Assembly (NCBI GenBank): GCA_964059195.1
Contig: CAXKWD010000007.1
Coordinates: 154,179,269-154,243,268 of the forward strand
From: Ectobius pallidus
Lineage: Eukaryota; Arthropoda; Insecta; Blattodea; Ectobiidae
DNA: 64,000 nucleotides
Direction of reading: 5' to 3'
Part shown: piece by piece, positions 32,457 to 44,415 of the stretch
How positions within the stretch are numbered: the stretch's first letter is position 1
Layout: each line of letters opens with the position of its first letter
The notes under the pieces: model-generated
Seen by the model: the letters and a program-made list of their open reading frames with translations, nothing else
Told to the model about the DNA's origin: nothing
Database searches by the model: none
Position numbers and translations under genes: made by a program

Positions 32457-33084
32457 CTTATATAATAATAAAAGGAGGTGTTTGTCTGTCTGTCCGCGAT
32501 GCCCATCGAAATCTACTGAACGCAGAGATCTGAAAAATTAAACATAGATGCACTGAAAGGTGGGCAAATGCACCTCGAAGCTGAATTTTTAATTTTAGCT
32601 TTCGTTCGCGAGTTATGAGTGAAAAACTGGCAGAAAACGTGATTTTAGCGCTGTCGAAGCATCAGATTTCAGTAATACATTTCAATGACAAATCAATTGC
32701 AGTTGGCTTTGGCTATTTTTGTCATACCGTGGAAATAAAAGCATCGCGATCGCTTGAATGTTGTAAGCCCACGCTGGTCGATTCATTTGTTTAGAATGTC
32801 AAGGCCCGTAGACATATGAAATTTTCAACCTACACGGAAGAGGGATAATCAACATAGACCTAAATATGGTTAAACATCGTTCGATTTGGACGAAACTCAC
32901 TATACAGGGATTTTCTGGGCCAAGGAACTCGAATCTGAGATCGCTTTTACCAGGCGACGCTATCTAATCGTGGTATGTAATCCACGTGATTTAGGTGTTA
33001 ATAAATATAATGATTTAACTATTATGCTCTTAATTTTTAATTTTTGAAATAATTATCGCGGGCGAAGCCGCGGGCACATGCTAG
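32457..33084 (+). mobile_element. Non-autonomous Helitron HA, second of a tandem pair
   Basis: Directly abuts the preceding copy. The 5' TC is altered (CTTATATAATAATAAAAGG). The 3' end is hairpin CGCGGGCGAAGCCGCGGGCA, then CATGCTAG|T. About 90% similar to its neighbour by eye. Confidence 0.88.
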
Positions 33085-33099
33085 TCTAGAATAAGAACT

Positions 33100-33374
33100 A
33101 TCGTATTATGATAGAACTTGTATAACCTCAAAATCTTATAAAATTGAGGGACTCAGATTATACAATCTGCTGCCAATGGCTTTGACTAGTCTTCCCTTAA
33201 GGACTTTTAAAACTAGACTTCATAAGTGGTTATTGTTGAATCCTTTTTATTCAATTCAAGAATTTGTAGAAGCTAAACGAGAAGATATTTAAATTAATCC
33301 TCAATGAATCATGTTTCATACTTTTATATACTGATGAGTTCTATTACATAATATGTATTATGTTTAGGGAACAA

Positions 33375-33447
<73 letters not shown>
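33100..33447 (+). pseudogene. jockey/CR1-like LINE C-terminus with (ATT)n tail
   Basis: The frame ending at 33291 reads LRLYNLLPMALTSLPLRTFK, TRLHKWLLLNPFYSIQEF, VEAKREDI, stop. This is the characteristic last ~55 residues of many jockey/CR1-group reverse transcriptases (YNxLP...FK..L..WLL..PFYS..EF). A ~80-bp 3' UTR and an (ATT)n run (33378-33447) follow. 5'-truncated. Confidence 0.75.
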
Positions 33448-33449
33448 CA

Positions 33450-33875
33450 TCTAGATTAAGAAATAATGAAAATACAACTTGAGAACAAATCTACAATAAT
33501 TAGAAAAAATATAATTTCTGAAAAAATCTAGAACAAGGAGAAACGAAAATACAATTTCTGAATAAATTTAGAGTATGAAGAAAAAGGTACAATTTCAGAA
33601 CAAGTCTTGAATAAGGGGAAACAAAAGTACAATTTCTGAAATGATCTAGGATATGGAGAAAAATACAAATTCCTGAATAAATCTATAATAAGAGAATCTG
33701 AATAACTCTAGAATGAGGAGAAACAAAAATACAATTTCTTAATATATCTAGAATATGGAGAAACAAAGTACGATTTCTGAATAAATCTAGAATAAGGAGA
33801 AACAAAAACACAATTTCTGAATAAATCTAGAAAAAGGAGACACGAAAATGCAATTTAAGAATAAACAATAAAGAA
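33450..33875 (+). repeat. ~40-bp minisatellite, about 11 units
   Basis: Unit near TCTAGAATAAGGAGAAACAA followed by AAATACAATTTCTGAATAAA, with variants and some shortened units. It continues the array seen at 31710-31820. Confidence 0.85.
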
Positions 33876-34689
33876 AGCACGTAGACACATTATCTGGCAG
33901 CATGGAGTATGGAGTTTGGAGTGTCATCTGGTATCAACATAATTTCATTCACTTATTATCACTTTATCATAGGTAATCCCACGAGAGTTGACGAGTTCAT
34001 CGATACATTCGCGACTGCGCAATAGGAGCGAATTTATCTCATGAAATTTGTCAACTCGACTTGGATTTATTAAGACTATTCCATGAATAAAAATGTAACG
34101 AATAATACAAATAATAATTACTTTCGTGCTTTATTATAAATAAAAACAAAACTAACAGCTGCGAGTTCACGGCATACTATGAATCAACCATCCATGAATG
34201 GATTCGAGTTACCATTTGTAATCAGTGCTACCAATTGTGCATATAAGACATAGTTAACTTCATTCAGATAAGCTAACAGCAGAACAGAATGAAAGCACAC
34301 CAACTAACTTGCACAAAATCGAAATTGTGTTTTAACCAATGAACATTTATATAATTTTCAATTTTCAAACAAGTTATGTTGTATAAAATAATCTGTTTTC
34401 GTGCTACTTAATGGCAGCATGTGACGTATTAATCACGGCGCATTGATGCTTACGAGTCCAGTAACAAACTGACCATTTGATTAGGTAAAATCCCTTCCTC
34501 ATATTAATAGCAAGCATTTTATAAGATAAACGATCGTGATTGGTCTATATCCGAGGAAATGCTAAACGTTATTGGTCAATATCAAACACGCGGCATATGA
34601 GTGGAATAGTCAAAATTAAGAAGGAATGTTTCGGACAGTTGGTTCAGTGGGACACATTATAATGGATGTACTATTCCAGGCCAGATGTC
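33876..34689. other. Spacer with repeat X copy 2
   Basis: 33970-34095 matches 20740-20845 (AGGTAATCCCACGAGAGTTG ... TTATTAAGACTATTCCATGA). The rest shows no supported feature. Confidence 0.4.
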
Positions 34690-34837
34690 TATTGGCATTG
34701 AGTAAGTATAACACTTAAACAACACAAAGCAGATGCATATCAATAATTACATGGTAAACTTACAGAACCTAACAAGTGATATATGACCTCTGATGTAAAA
34801 CCTGGTTAAATAAAGCTAAGATAAAAAAGGGACATAT

Positions 34838-35340
34838 ACAGGTTGTTAATGAATAACACCGAAATATTTTATCTGCGTATAAAGGGGACATAGACAAAGC
34901 AACTTTTATTCGATTTTTCTCTATGGATTCAATTTTTCCTGTTATATCATAAAATCTCCCTGGGAATGGCCGCCACTGACTTCTAACGCACGAAAAAATG
35001 CAAAACAAAGGCACTTCATTGTCAACACTAGTTACGAATTAAAAAAATATATATATTGCAGTGATTAGTCTGTAAATTTTGCAGATTATGAAAACTCCAA
35101 ATTATGATATAGCTGTTGATGAATGATTAAGAATCAGGTTTTTATCGACCACCAAGAAGGCGTGAAGTCAATTTAATAAAATATTTCGCTTACTTATTTA
35201 CTTATGAGCACCAAATTGTAATAATTGTGTAGCAAACACATTTTACGTCATAGAGCAAAAATCTCCTAATAATAGTTGCTTGTCTATGTCCCCTCTATAC
35301 ACAGGTAAAATATTTCGGTGCTATTCATTAACACTCTATA
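34838..35340. mobile_element. MITE family A, copy 2
   Basis: Left ACAGGTTGTTAATGAATAAC and right ATTCATTAACACTCTATA. Unit 2 of the duplication shows the site without the element (GGACATAATATATATTCG). Confidence 0.9.
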
Positions 35341-35576
35341 TAATCGACATTCTGCTGGTGTTTGATGTTAAGTAGTTATTATTCATTAAAAGTACAAAAG
35401 AATATCCGGAGAGAGATTTCTTATGACAGCTAATTTATTTCCATTATTGCCATTGAGTAAGTAAGTATAACACTTCAACAATACAAACCAGATGCATATC
35501 AATAATTGCATGGCCTACTGGTAAATTTACAGAACTAAACACGTGATAAATTACCTCTGAGTTAAAACCTGTCTTA

Positions 35577-36010
35577 TGGCCGGTTTCTACGGTATAAACT
35601 CGCGAATTACCTATGGGTAAATTATCCAATGGACAGAATTTACACAAGAATAACACCACACAAACACAAATAATTTAAAGATAGCAATCACATACACTTG
35701 TGGCGAGTTTCTAGATAAATGTCCTCTGGGTAAATATGAAAATGACAGAAAAAATGTTCCTACAAACTCGGGCTAGATCTTTCCAAGGGTAAATCGTCGG
35801 GTTAATTTATCCTTTCATGGATGGCTGGATAAAATTTAACCTCTTTGTAGGATCAATAATAATTTAAACAATGAGAATCAAAGCCTTCTGAATTAAATTA
35901 ACTGTACAACTCCAAGGCCTTGCTCATTATATCATTGTGGGTGAAATGGAACTAATTTGTCCATGGATAATTTACCCATAGGTAATTCACAAGTTTGTAG
36001 AAACCGGGCA
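35577..36010 (+). mobile_element. MITE family B, copy 3
   Basis: Left GGCCGGTTTCTACGGTATAAACTC region and right GTTTGTAGAAACCGGGCA, with long inverted arms including AATTACCTATGGGTAAATTA. Unit 1 of the duplication has the empty site CCTGGTTAAATAAAGC, pointing to a TTA-like 3-bp target. Confidence 0.9.
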
Positions 36011-36160
36011 TCAGTAAAGCTAAGATAAAAAATGGACATAATATATATTCGAGAATTTGCTTGTGATTGATTTTAAGTAGTTATTATTCATTAAACATAC
36101 AAGACAGAAACATACAGATTTATTACGACAGCTAATTTATTTCAATTTATTCAAGATAGA

Positions 36161-37139
36161 AATTAATGAAAAGTTAACAAATTGCGGCAAACTTCCTATA
36201 CAGGGAAACGCGCATTCTGCTGGCACATTTCTCAACTAACACCGTCATGCAACTTTACACTTTCGCCACACGCCAAAACATCATTAACAATAAATAAACG
36301 TCAAGTGAACAGCAGAGAGAGTAGGAGTTGGAATTTAAATTTTTCTCTTTCATTTTCTGCCACCTTGATGTCTGCGTAGGCGATGGCCCTAATAGGCTGT
36401 TTAACATGTGAAAGCTGTCTGTGAGTAGGTGTGTGTCCAACACAAAATAGCCCATGGATATCGTGGGCCTAATATATTTTCAACGTGGGTAGAACTAATC
36501 CAGAAAAGATTTCCATTGTAAAATTCACTCTCCACTTTACGCTGTTGTTAAAATAATAATAAAGTAGTAATCCCTTGTGGAATATTCGCGCTTGGTCGTT
36601 TTGGCAGGTACCCACGCAAACTGAACATTTAGCTACGTGAAATGCTTAAAAATACAGTAATCATTGTTCAGTTTTTTTTAGCTTTTCGTTTTGTGGGTAA
36701 AATATTTTTCTTTCAAGAATAAATATAAAGACATAAAACATTCTATCAGTAAATTTGTAGTGCAAGTATCTAAGCATAGATTAGTATCTGTCAGTGGAGA
36801 TAATTTCAATTTTTATTTTAAAAATAAATAAATAAATTAATTAATATGTCAAGAATAAATTGAGTATTAATGAATTTAATTCCACTAGTGCTGATTTAAG
36901 CAAAATGGAGAAAGTATTCAGCAAATAAGCACTAGAATAAAACCTAAGAAAATAATATATAAAAAAAATCTGAGTCTAATTGGACCATTTTATAGCCTAT
37001 TAAGTATTAATTTTACAACTGCTGGCCTTAATTTTAAATGTAAATAATATTACTAATTGTAATAATTAATGTCTACTGTCCATGAATAGTTGATATTCAA
37101 TTATAATGTGAATTGTTCTCGTAGGCTTCCACGGCTAAA

Positions 37140-37140
<1 letters not shown>
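36161..37140. other. Intron 3 spacer, no gene seen
   Basis: AT-rich with short chance frames only. Confidence 0.4.

Positions 37141-37180
<40 letters not shown>
37141..37180. repeat. (AAT)n microsatellite
   Basis: Thirteen or so AAT units. A tRNA-like scrap (TCCGGGTGGCGTCGCGTTAT, GTTCAAAACCGGCC) follows and may be a SINE remnant that seeded the tract. Confidence 0.85.
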
Positions 37181-37404
37181 CTTGGCTGTCCGGGTGGCGT
37201 CGCGTTATCAAGTTCAAAACCGGCCCTCATTGAAGTGTGCGAAGTTTATACGACAAAATATAGTTTACAAAATCACTCTCAACATTTCGGTCGTCCGTGT
37301 TACTATGCAGATATGGTTAATATATATAAATTTTATATTATGAACAGAACAACTAAACAACTAAATAAGTAATTAAGGAATCGCGCACAATGTGCATAAT
37401 GTTC

Positions 37405-38625
37405 AGTACTTATTAAGTGCCAGTATGGTACTTTATGAGATTGTGTGGTGGACGAAAAAATGTCTGTCCGTCTGTCTGTCCGTCTGTCCGTCTGTCTGTC
37501 CGTGTGTCTGTACGCACCATAACTCAAATACGCTTTTTCGGATTTTCATGAAACTTGGAAAACACATTTATAATGTTCATGGGAAGAACCCTATTGATAT
37601 TGAACCAAATCGGTTCACCGGTACCGGAGTAATGCCCAATTTAGTGCCTATTTTAATAGATTATGGCGCCATCACTCAAATACGCTGTATCGGATTTCCA
37701 TGAAACGTGGTATACCCATTTATGACGTCCATGAGAAGTGCCCTATTGAATTTTAACCTAATCTGTTGATCGGTACCGGAGTAAAACCCAATTTAGTGTC
37801 TACTTTAAAGGCGCAATAACTCAAATACGCTTTATCAGATATTTATGAAACTTCGTATACGCATTTATAATGTCCATGGGAAGATGTTTATTGATGTTGG
37901 ACCAAATCGGTTGGCCAGTACCGGAATAATGCCCAATTTAGTGTTTTTATGTTAATATATAAGAAGTCGCGATAACTCAAATATGCTTTATTGGATTTTC
38001 CTGAAATTTTGCATACCCATTCATAATGTACGTGGAAAGACGTCTACTGATATTGGACCAAATCGGTAGACCGGTACCGGTGTAAAACCCAATTTAGTGT
38101 ATATTTTAAAGACGCGGTAACTCAAATACGCTTTACCGGATTTTTATGAAACTTGGTATACACATTTATAATGTCCGTGGGAAGACGTCTATTCATAATG
38201 GATAAAATCGGTTGACCTGTTTCGGAGTAACGCTCAATTTAGTGCCTATTTTATGGTAATATACGTATTCGAAAGAATTTATTTAAAAAAATGAAAATCA
38301 GTTATCTTGACAACATAGCCTATTGTTTTACTGTGATCTTATAAGGCCTTGGAAATTAAAATACAGGTAGCTATGACAAAAAAACATATTGATTTACATG
38401 CGCTTATCCAACTAGACCGTTAAAATGACCCAGGTGGCCGAGATGGTAGACCTTTCTTCTTCCGTAAGCCCTGCTTAATTAATAAATCTGGAGCATAACT
38501 TGGAAATCAATTTTAAAAAATATATATATTCTGCTTATCATAATTGCAGTCATAACTGATTAAACAAAAACATACTGGCACTTTGTTACATCAGTTTACC
38601 TGATTTTATTTAACAAGTATATAGT
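37405..38625 (+). mobile_element. Repeat family C, longest copy with five tandem units
   Basis: Left end TTATTAAGTGCCAGTATGGT, a (GTCC/GTCT)n tract, then five units of 143-156 bp starting near 37517, 37668, 37811, 37967 and 38113. The right end is CATACTGGCACTTTGTTACA then CAGTTTACCTGATTTTATTT. A deleted remnant of the tRNA-like SINE (GGTGGCCGAGATGGTAGACC) is at 38432. The unit length is not a multiple of three, so open frames here are not protein repeats. Confidence 0.88.
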
Positions 38626-38950
38626 TCTACTAGTGCGTCCTTGGGGATTAAGAAATGGTTTGAATACTATTTTTTTTATAATATAAGCAAAATACATCAA
38701 ATACTTACGTGAAAAATAATTAAACAAAACAGCTGTTCGAGATAATGGTCAAGTTTCAAGGACACCAACGGTAAAAAGTTAATGACTATTTAAATGTTTC
38801 TAACGATTGATACAGCGATTTCTTTAGGCATGCGCAAATAGTCGCAACATATTTAGCTGCTTTGAATTAAATCTTAACCCAATATTAACAGATAAAAAGG
38901 AAGTGAAGACACAAGTCAGATTGAAGTTGTAAAATTCAACTAGAACTATG
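38626..38950. other. Intron 3 spacer
   Basis: No supported feature. Confidence 0.4.
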
Positions 38951-39608
38951 ATTATTAGACCTGGGATTTTAAGGCAAATGCCTATTTTGTTCCCTATGAA
39001 ATAACATGAACATTTTTAAATATGTGGACGTTTCATGATAAATCACCTACATTTATAGAGTTTTATAGTGCCCTAAAATGCCTATTTGGACCTTTAGAGC
39101 CTATTTTACTATTTTAGTGCCTAAAGTGCCTATTTTGTACATTTAAAATAAAATTCAACTTCTGTAATTTTTACAGTCTTATAATGGACATCACTCAATG
39201 AAAAGCAAAACAGCAGAGGTGGGTTTTTCACAGAAACTTGATTATTCCAAACAATTGTCGATAAAGGAATGCTGACTGACGGGGGAGGGGGAGAATTGAG
39301 GGGGAAGGACTACTGTGTCAAGTCACCAGTGAAAGAACATTTGTTTAAGTGAATATAGTTCGTGATGCCTAATTTTGCAGTTAATTCTGTTAAGAACAGG
39401 TATACCACGTTTCTTGCAGTAAAAAAAGACAATGTTTAAGTGTATATTGTAATATTTTAAAGCATGTTTTATATCTATTTACACATTTTTAAAGCATATT
39501 TTAAGTGCCTATTTTCTCTTTTAAAAGCCTATTTACTTGTTTTTAAAAGCCTATTTTAGGTGCCTAAAACTAATTTTTTTAGAGCCTAAAATCCCAGGTC
39601 TAATAATT
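38951..39608. mobile_element. MITE M with repeated GCCTATTT motifs
   Basis: Left ATTATTAGACCTGGGATTTT and right AAAATCCCAGGTCTAATAAT are near-perfect inverses. At least seven GCCTATTT words lie inside each end (for example near 38979, 39077, 39099, 39130, 39502, 39523, 39548), plus GTGCCTAAA. The layout resembles subterminal transposase-binding repeats. No transposase frame. Confidence 0.85.
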
Positions 39609-39664
39609 ATGTTCCATGACTGTAGTAATGAATACGTATCAATAATTAGAAGCTTTGATTATAT

Positions 39665-40229
39665 ACAAGGTATTAGTGAATAACACCGAAATATTTTACC
39701 TGTGTATAGAGTGGACACAGACAAGCAACTTTTATTGGGCAATTTTTGCTCTATGATGTAAAATGAGTGTGCTATAGGGCATTAAAGACATTACAATTTG
39801 GTTCTCATAAGTCAATAATGAATCGAAATAGGGTTAAAATAATCATTAAATTGACTTCATGCCTTCTTAGTGACCGTCAAAAACCTGACTCTTAATCATT
39901 CGTCAAAAGCTATATCATAATTTAATGTTTCCATAATCTGCAAGATTTACAGACTAATCACATGAATGGCCGACACAGCATTAGTTTTTTTTTTTATTCA
40001 TAACTACAGTGTTAACAAAGAAGTTCCTTTGTTTTACGTTTTCTCAAATGTTAGAAGTCAGTGGCGGCCATGTCCTGGGAGATTTTATGCTGTACCAGGA
40101 AAAATTGAATCCATAGAATCCATGAAAATTGCTTGTCTGTTACCAAAATTTGGTTTGACAGGAGGTGATAAAAAAAAAGTCCCCTCTATACACAGGTAAA
40201 ATATTTCGGTGTTATTCATTAACAAGTAT
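39665..40229. mobile_element. MITE family A, copy 3
   Basis: Left ACAAGGTATTAGTGAATAAC and right GGTGTTATTCATTAACAAGTA, with inner CAAGCAACTTTTATTGGG. The interior is inverted relative to some other copies. The open frame at 39966-40199 is repeat sequence. Confidence 0.85.
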
Positions 40230-40853
40230 ATTAACAAGTACATAAAGTTATATAAGTAGACAAAAGACGAAATTAGGTTATGTTACCAGGTGAAAGTGGG
40301 ATGTTCCAATTTTCCCCATGACTACATGAACAAGAAAGGCACGATAAAACATTATAATAGAAAAAATATTATACGTTCTACATCAATTTCGCCCACGGAC
40401 GTCTTTTTATAGAAATAAAATTGTGTTGTTTTTGCAAACATTCAATGACTCGTGTGTATAATATTGTCTATGGTACTCTCAATATTCTTTTGTTTGTTTT
40501 ATTGCTTGGAATCTGATTAAAAATCTAGTTATGAAAAGAAAAACAGTTGACTGCGTCTGAAAGAGATTTCATTGTGCAATGAAAATATGAAGGAAAAAAT
40601 AAAACAAATTCGTAGCAGCTCAATCGAATGCGGATTTTCAGTGACGTTGATGATGATGAAGTATCGATCAACGCCGAACTGTGTCACAACTTCAACGCTA
40701 TCCAATTAATCAACCGTCAGGCGGCGTTGTATTGAAAGCTTTACGTGGGACAACTAAGAGAAAGAAAATTTTCCTATGTAATTAATCTAGTGACAATAAG
40801 AACATTTATAAGATCACTTCTTATATGAAGGGTTCATAGAAAAAATATGCTAA
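40230..40853. other. Intron 3 spacer
   Basis: No supported gene or repeat. Confidence 0.4.
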
Positions 40854-41248
40854 AGGCTAGTTTACACGATGACACTAGGTTTCGTAACCACTTTCATGAA
40901 AAGTGATTTCGTGAAACTAATTACACACATTTTCTTTCCAATGCAACCGCACATTTCATGTTATTTCTGAAGTTAACATTGTTAAAATCCCATACAAACG
41001 TTTGAAACATATTAATACAGGAATTTCACAATTTCCTCACTTCCCCATTTCATTTTACGAAATGCGAACAAGCTAAATAAGCGTATAATCTCAAAATTAC
41101 CATTATAGTTTCGTGAAAAGTTGGAATCAGCCGAAACTGCGTAGTGTCGTAACTCATTGTCGCCAGTACATCTAGCGCTTGCGCATTCAAGTAAAAAACA
41201 GTTGCGAAACTCAGTTACGAAACGTAATTTCGTCGTGTAAACTAGCCT
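40854..41248. mobile_element. PIF/Harbinger-like MITE
   Basis: AGGCTAGTTTACACGATGAC at the left and TCGTCGTGTAAACTAGCCT at the right, flanked by TAA (40851-40853, 41249-41251). TWA 3-bp duplications and GGNTNGTTTACACG-type ends are typical of PIF/Harbinger MITEs. Several AAACGTAATTTCG/GTTTCGTAAC words repeat inside. Non-coding, 395 bp. Confidence 0.85.
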
Positions 41249-41389
41249 TAAGTCACTTTTTTTTTTTTACAGTGGCAGGTCTCCCAGATCAGAATGATTT
41301 TTCTTTAATGTGCCACTTTCACTTAAGTTCAATTAGTGATAAGAATGCAAGTTTGTTTTAAATATTTAATATACAATGTTTGAAATTAT

Positions 41390-41990
41390 TCACCATAATC
41401 ATCACTGTTTTTTTTTTGTTATGTATGTATGTCTACATCTTCCGTATTCTCAATCTCCAAGCCTCTCTATTCTACCAAAGATTCTCAGGAATGTTTTTCT
41501 CCTTCATGTCTTCTTGTATCCCATTTCTTCTTTGGTCTACCCCTCTACGTTCTGCCCGGAGGGTTTCATCTGAAGATATTCTTTGGTAATCTCTCCTCCT
41601 CCATCCTTCTCATATGACCATACCACATGAGTTGCTTTTCTTTAATTTCATCTATTCTAATGTGTTGTACTTCCATTTGTTCCCAAATTGCTTCATTTCT
41701 AATTCTTTCCATCCTACAAGTTCTATTTGTTCTTCTCCAAAAATCCATTTCTGTTGCTAATAATTTTCTTTCCTCTCTCTTTTTAACTGGCCAAATTTCT
41801 GGACCGTATTGTACTATTTTCTTAACTATTGAATCATAAATAAACCTTTTCCCTTCTCGTGATATGTCTATCCCACTATACTCCATTTAATAGGGTTATC
41901 GCTTTTCTGCCCAGAGTTTTTCTATTTTCAATTTCTTTCTCCATTCTTTATGAACCGTTATGTCTAAATATTTGTAGTTCTCTGTGTTTT
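41390..41990 (-). pseudogene. LINE reverse transcriptase C-terminus, degraded
   Basis: The minus-strand frame 41886-41566 reads FIYDSIVKKIVQYGPEIWPV, then DFWRRTNRTCRMERIRNEAI, then KEKQLMWYGHMRRMEEERLP. After stops and frame changes, GRPKKKW is recognisable. These are C-terminal motifs of non-LTR reverse transcriptases. At least one stop and one frameshift break the last segment. A CATACATACATA-type tail lies near 41420. Confidence 0.78.
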
Positions 41991-42184
41991 TAGTAATCAC
42001 TTTATTATTTAATTATAAATCTTGTTTATATTTATTATTTTTCTGTAAATAATTAAGTTTATTGTTTCATACATTATTACATTTCATTATTTACATTATT
42101 TCATCATTAGTACAGGTAAAAACAAAAACCAACAGAAAATACTATTTCTAATTTAGCATAAAAATCTGATGTGAAAGTCACATA

Positions 42185-43006
42185 ACTTCCTCTGCCCAAA
42201 TAAAAGTTAGCAGTATTCACATATCCTTGTACAGAATCGCAAGACACAATTTTACGCTGATTATCCTATAAATACCTCTTCTTTCAATGATGCGACTAAA
42301 AGCGCAGTCTATATAACAAACTTAAAAAAGAAAGAACAAATGACTGCAGACGTTTATTGAACTTTCTGCCGTAAAATATAATTTCCGAAATTTATCGAAT
42401 ATTTCCCTCAAATACATCTTTACTCTATGCATGGCCAACAACATATCTTTCTCACTTCACATTCTTATATAGAATAAGAGGCCGTGAAAGAGCGCGAATT
42501 CAGTTGTTCACCACGTAAGACAAACTTGCTACAAACAGTGGGTGAACAGTGGGTGGCTTGTAACTACCCTCAGAGAATTTTCTCGAAAAAATGTTTCAAA
42601 TAAAAGTTTTAACTCTTAGTATAAGCAACCTATGTGCAAAATTTAAAGAAAATCGTTAGAGCCGTTTTCGAGAAAATCGCGAAAAACGAAAATTTCTTCA
42701 TGTAAAGTACCCTTAAAAACAAGGGAAATTTGTCGCCAATCTACGAATCACATCTTCAGAAGGTACCTGACCCAAATACGAAATTTTGTTTTCATACGAT
42801 TCTCCGTTTCGGAGCTAGCCTGTTCACAAACTTCCACACAGACAGACACACAGACAGACACACACACAGACATGTTTCCAAAAATAGTATTTTTGGATTC
42901 AGGGGGCCTTGAAACGTGTATATATGCTAAAACCTCAACTTCGAATTTTGGGGTCGAAAACAATACTTCCTCTACCTATAGTACCTATGGTACGGGCAGA
43001 GGAAGT
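42185..43006 (-). mobile_element. Repeat family F, copy 2
   Basis: Inverse of copies 1 and 3. Termini are ACTTCCTCTGCCCAAATA and TACGGGCAGAGGAAGT. It faces copy 3 across a 151-bp spacer, making a very large inverted repeat. Confidence 0.88.
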
Positions 43007-43157
43007 AAAAAAGTGTAACGTATGCCCTTAGATGAGCAAAGCTCATGTTTAAGGGTATAATAGATTAATATAAATCATAATTATATATCAATGCACAGAA
43101 TACTACTCGTAGAAACGAAAATTATAAATGTATGAGTACAATGTATAAAATATTTTT

Positions 43158-43949
43158 ACTTCCTCTGCCCGTACCATAGGTACTATAGGTAGAGGAAGTA
43201 TTGTGTTCGACCCTAAAATTCGAAGTTGAGTTTTTAGCATATATACACGTTTCAAGGCCCCCTGAATCCAAAAATACTATTTTTGGAAACATGTCTGTGT
43301 GTGTGTCTGTGTGTCTGTCTGTCTGTGAGGAAGTTTGTGAACAGGCTAGCTCCGAAACGGTCAATCGTATGAAAACAAAATTTCGTATTTGGGTCAGGTA
43401 CCTTCTGAAGATGTGATTCGAAGATTGGCGACAAATTTCTCTTATTTTTAAGGGGACTTTACATGAAGAAATTTTCGTTTTTCGCGATTTTCTCGAAAAC
43501 GGCTCTAACGATTTTCTTTAAAATTTGCACATGTGTTCCTTTTACTGAGAGCTAAAACTTTTATTTGAAACTTTTTTTCGAAAAAATTCTCTGAGGGTAG
43601 TTACAAGCCACCCACTGTTTGTAGAAAGTTTATCTTGCGTGATGAACTGAATTACGCTCTTCCACGGCCTCTTATTCTATATAAGAATGTGAAGTGAGAA
43701 AGATGTATTGTTGGCCCGGTATAGAGTAAAGAAGTATCTGAGGGAAATATTCGATAATTTCGGAAATTATTCTTTACGGCGGAAAGTTCAATAAACGTCT
43801 GCAGTCACTTGTTCTTTTTTTAAAGTTTGTTATAGCCTATAGGCTAGCCTGCGCTTTTAGTCGCATCATTGAAAGAAGAGGTATTTATAGGATAATAATA
43901 GGGTAAAATTGTGTCTTGATATGTGAATACTGCTAACTTTTTTTTGGGC
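43158..43949 (+). mobile_element. Repeat family F, copy 3
   Basis: ACTTCCTCTGCCCGTACCAT to GGCAGAGGAAGTT. Homology with copy 2 continues past the terminus (TATGTGACTTTCACATCAGA), suggesting the repeated unit is longer than the TIR-bounded part. Confidence 0.88.
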
Positions 43950-43984
43950 AGAGGAAGTTATGTGACTTTCACATCAGATTTTTT

Positions 43985-44415
43985 TTTTTGCACTACTTAA
44001 CTAATTAGTGGTACTTACGAATGTTGTTGCCGTGGATCATAAGTTGACATTCCCACACGCAATCTTGTTGCTATGTGCGGTAAGAGTTTCCGTACGGTAA
44101 GAATTTACTTACGGCACATCATAATACAAGCCTTTATGGACAAGGCCCCCCAGGACAAATATTTGGTTCGCATAACAACAAACACATGCGAATCACTTTC
44201 TGAAATTATCATCTATCTTCAAGAATGTATATACATAATATTTTCAGGTAATATCACAATTAATATAATTAAATTGATATAAATAATCATCGTGCAAAAA
44301 ATAGCATGCAATACTCGTGCCGTAAGCGCATAACGGATCTCGGAAATTGAAAAAAAAAAACTCTTTCCTTGATCCGTATGCATCGCTTACGGCACTTGTA
44401 TCGCAATATACTATT
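43985..44415 (+). mobile_element. Repeat family E, copy 4
   Basis: TTTGCACTACTTAACTAATT to GGCACTTGTATCGCAATATA, inserted in the flank of F copy 3. F copy 2 shows the same flank without it (CATCAGATTTTTATGC). Confidence 0.85.

Larger units (their letters stand above)
34695..36160 (+). repeat. Local tandem duplication, each half hit by a different MITE
   Basis: Unit 1 (about 34695-35451) and unit 2 (about 35452-36160) share GTAAGTATAACACTT at the start, AATAAAGCTAAGATAAAAAA / AGTAAAGCTAAGATAAAAAA in the middle, and TTAAGTAGTTATTATTCATT near the end. Without the MITEs each unit is about 260 bp. Unit 1 contains MITE A (34838-35340); unit 2 contains MITE B (35577-36010). Confidence 0.85.

Noticed and set aside
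33450..33875. CRISPR-like short repeats
   Set aside because: The ~40-bp units are directly contiguous and vary in length: an ordinary minisatellite.
37517..38258. CRISPR-like regularly spaced repeats
   Set aside because: These are contiguous ~145-bp tandem units without spacers, in a eukaryotic transposon-rich context.
43008..43157. Small gene between facing F elements
   Set aside because: Only 151 bp, no open frame or promoter signal.
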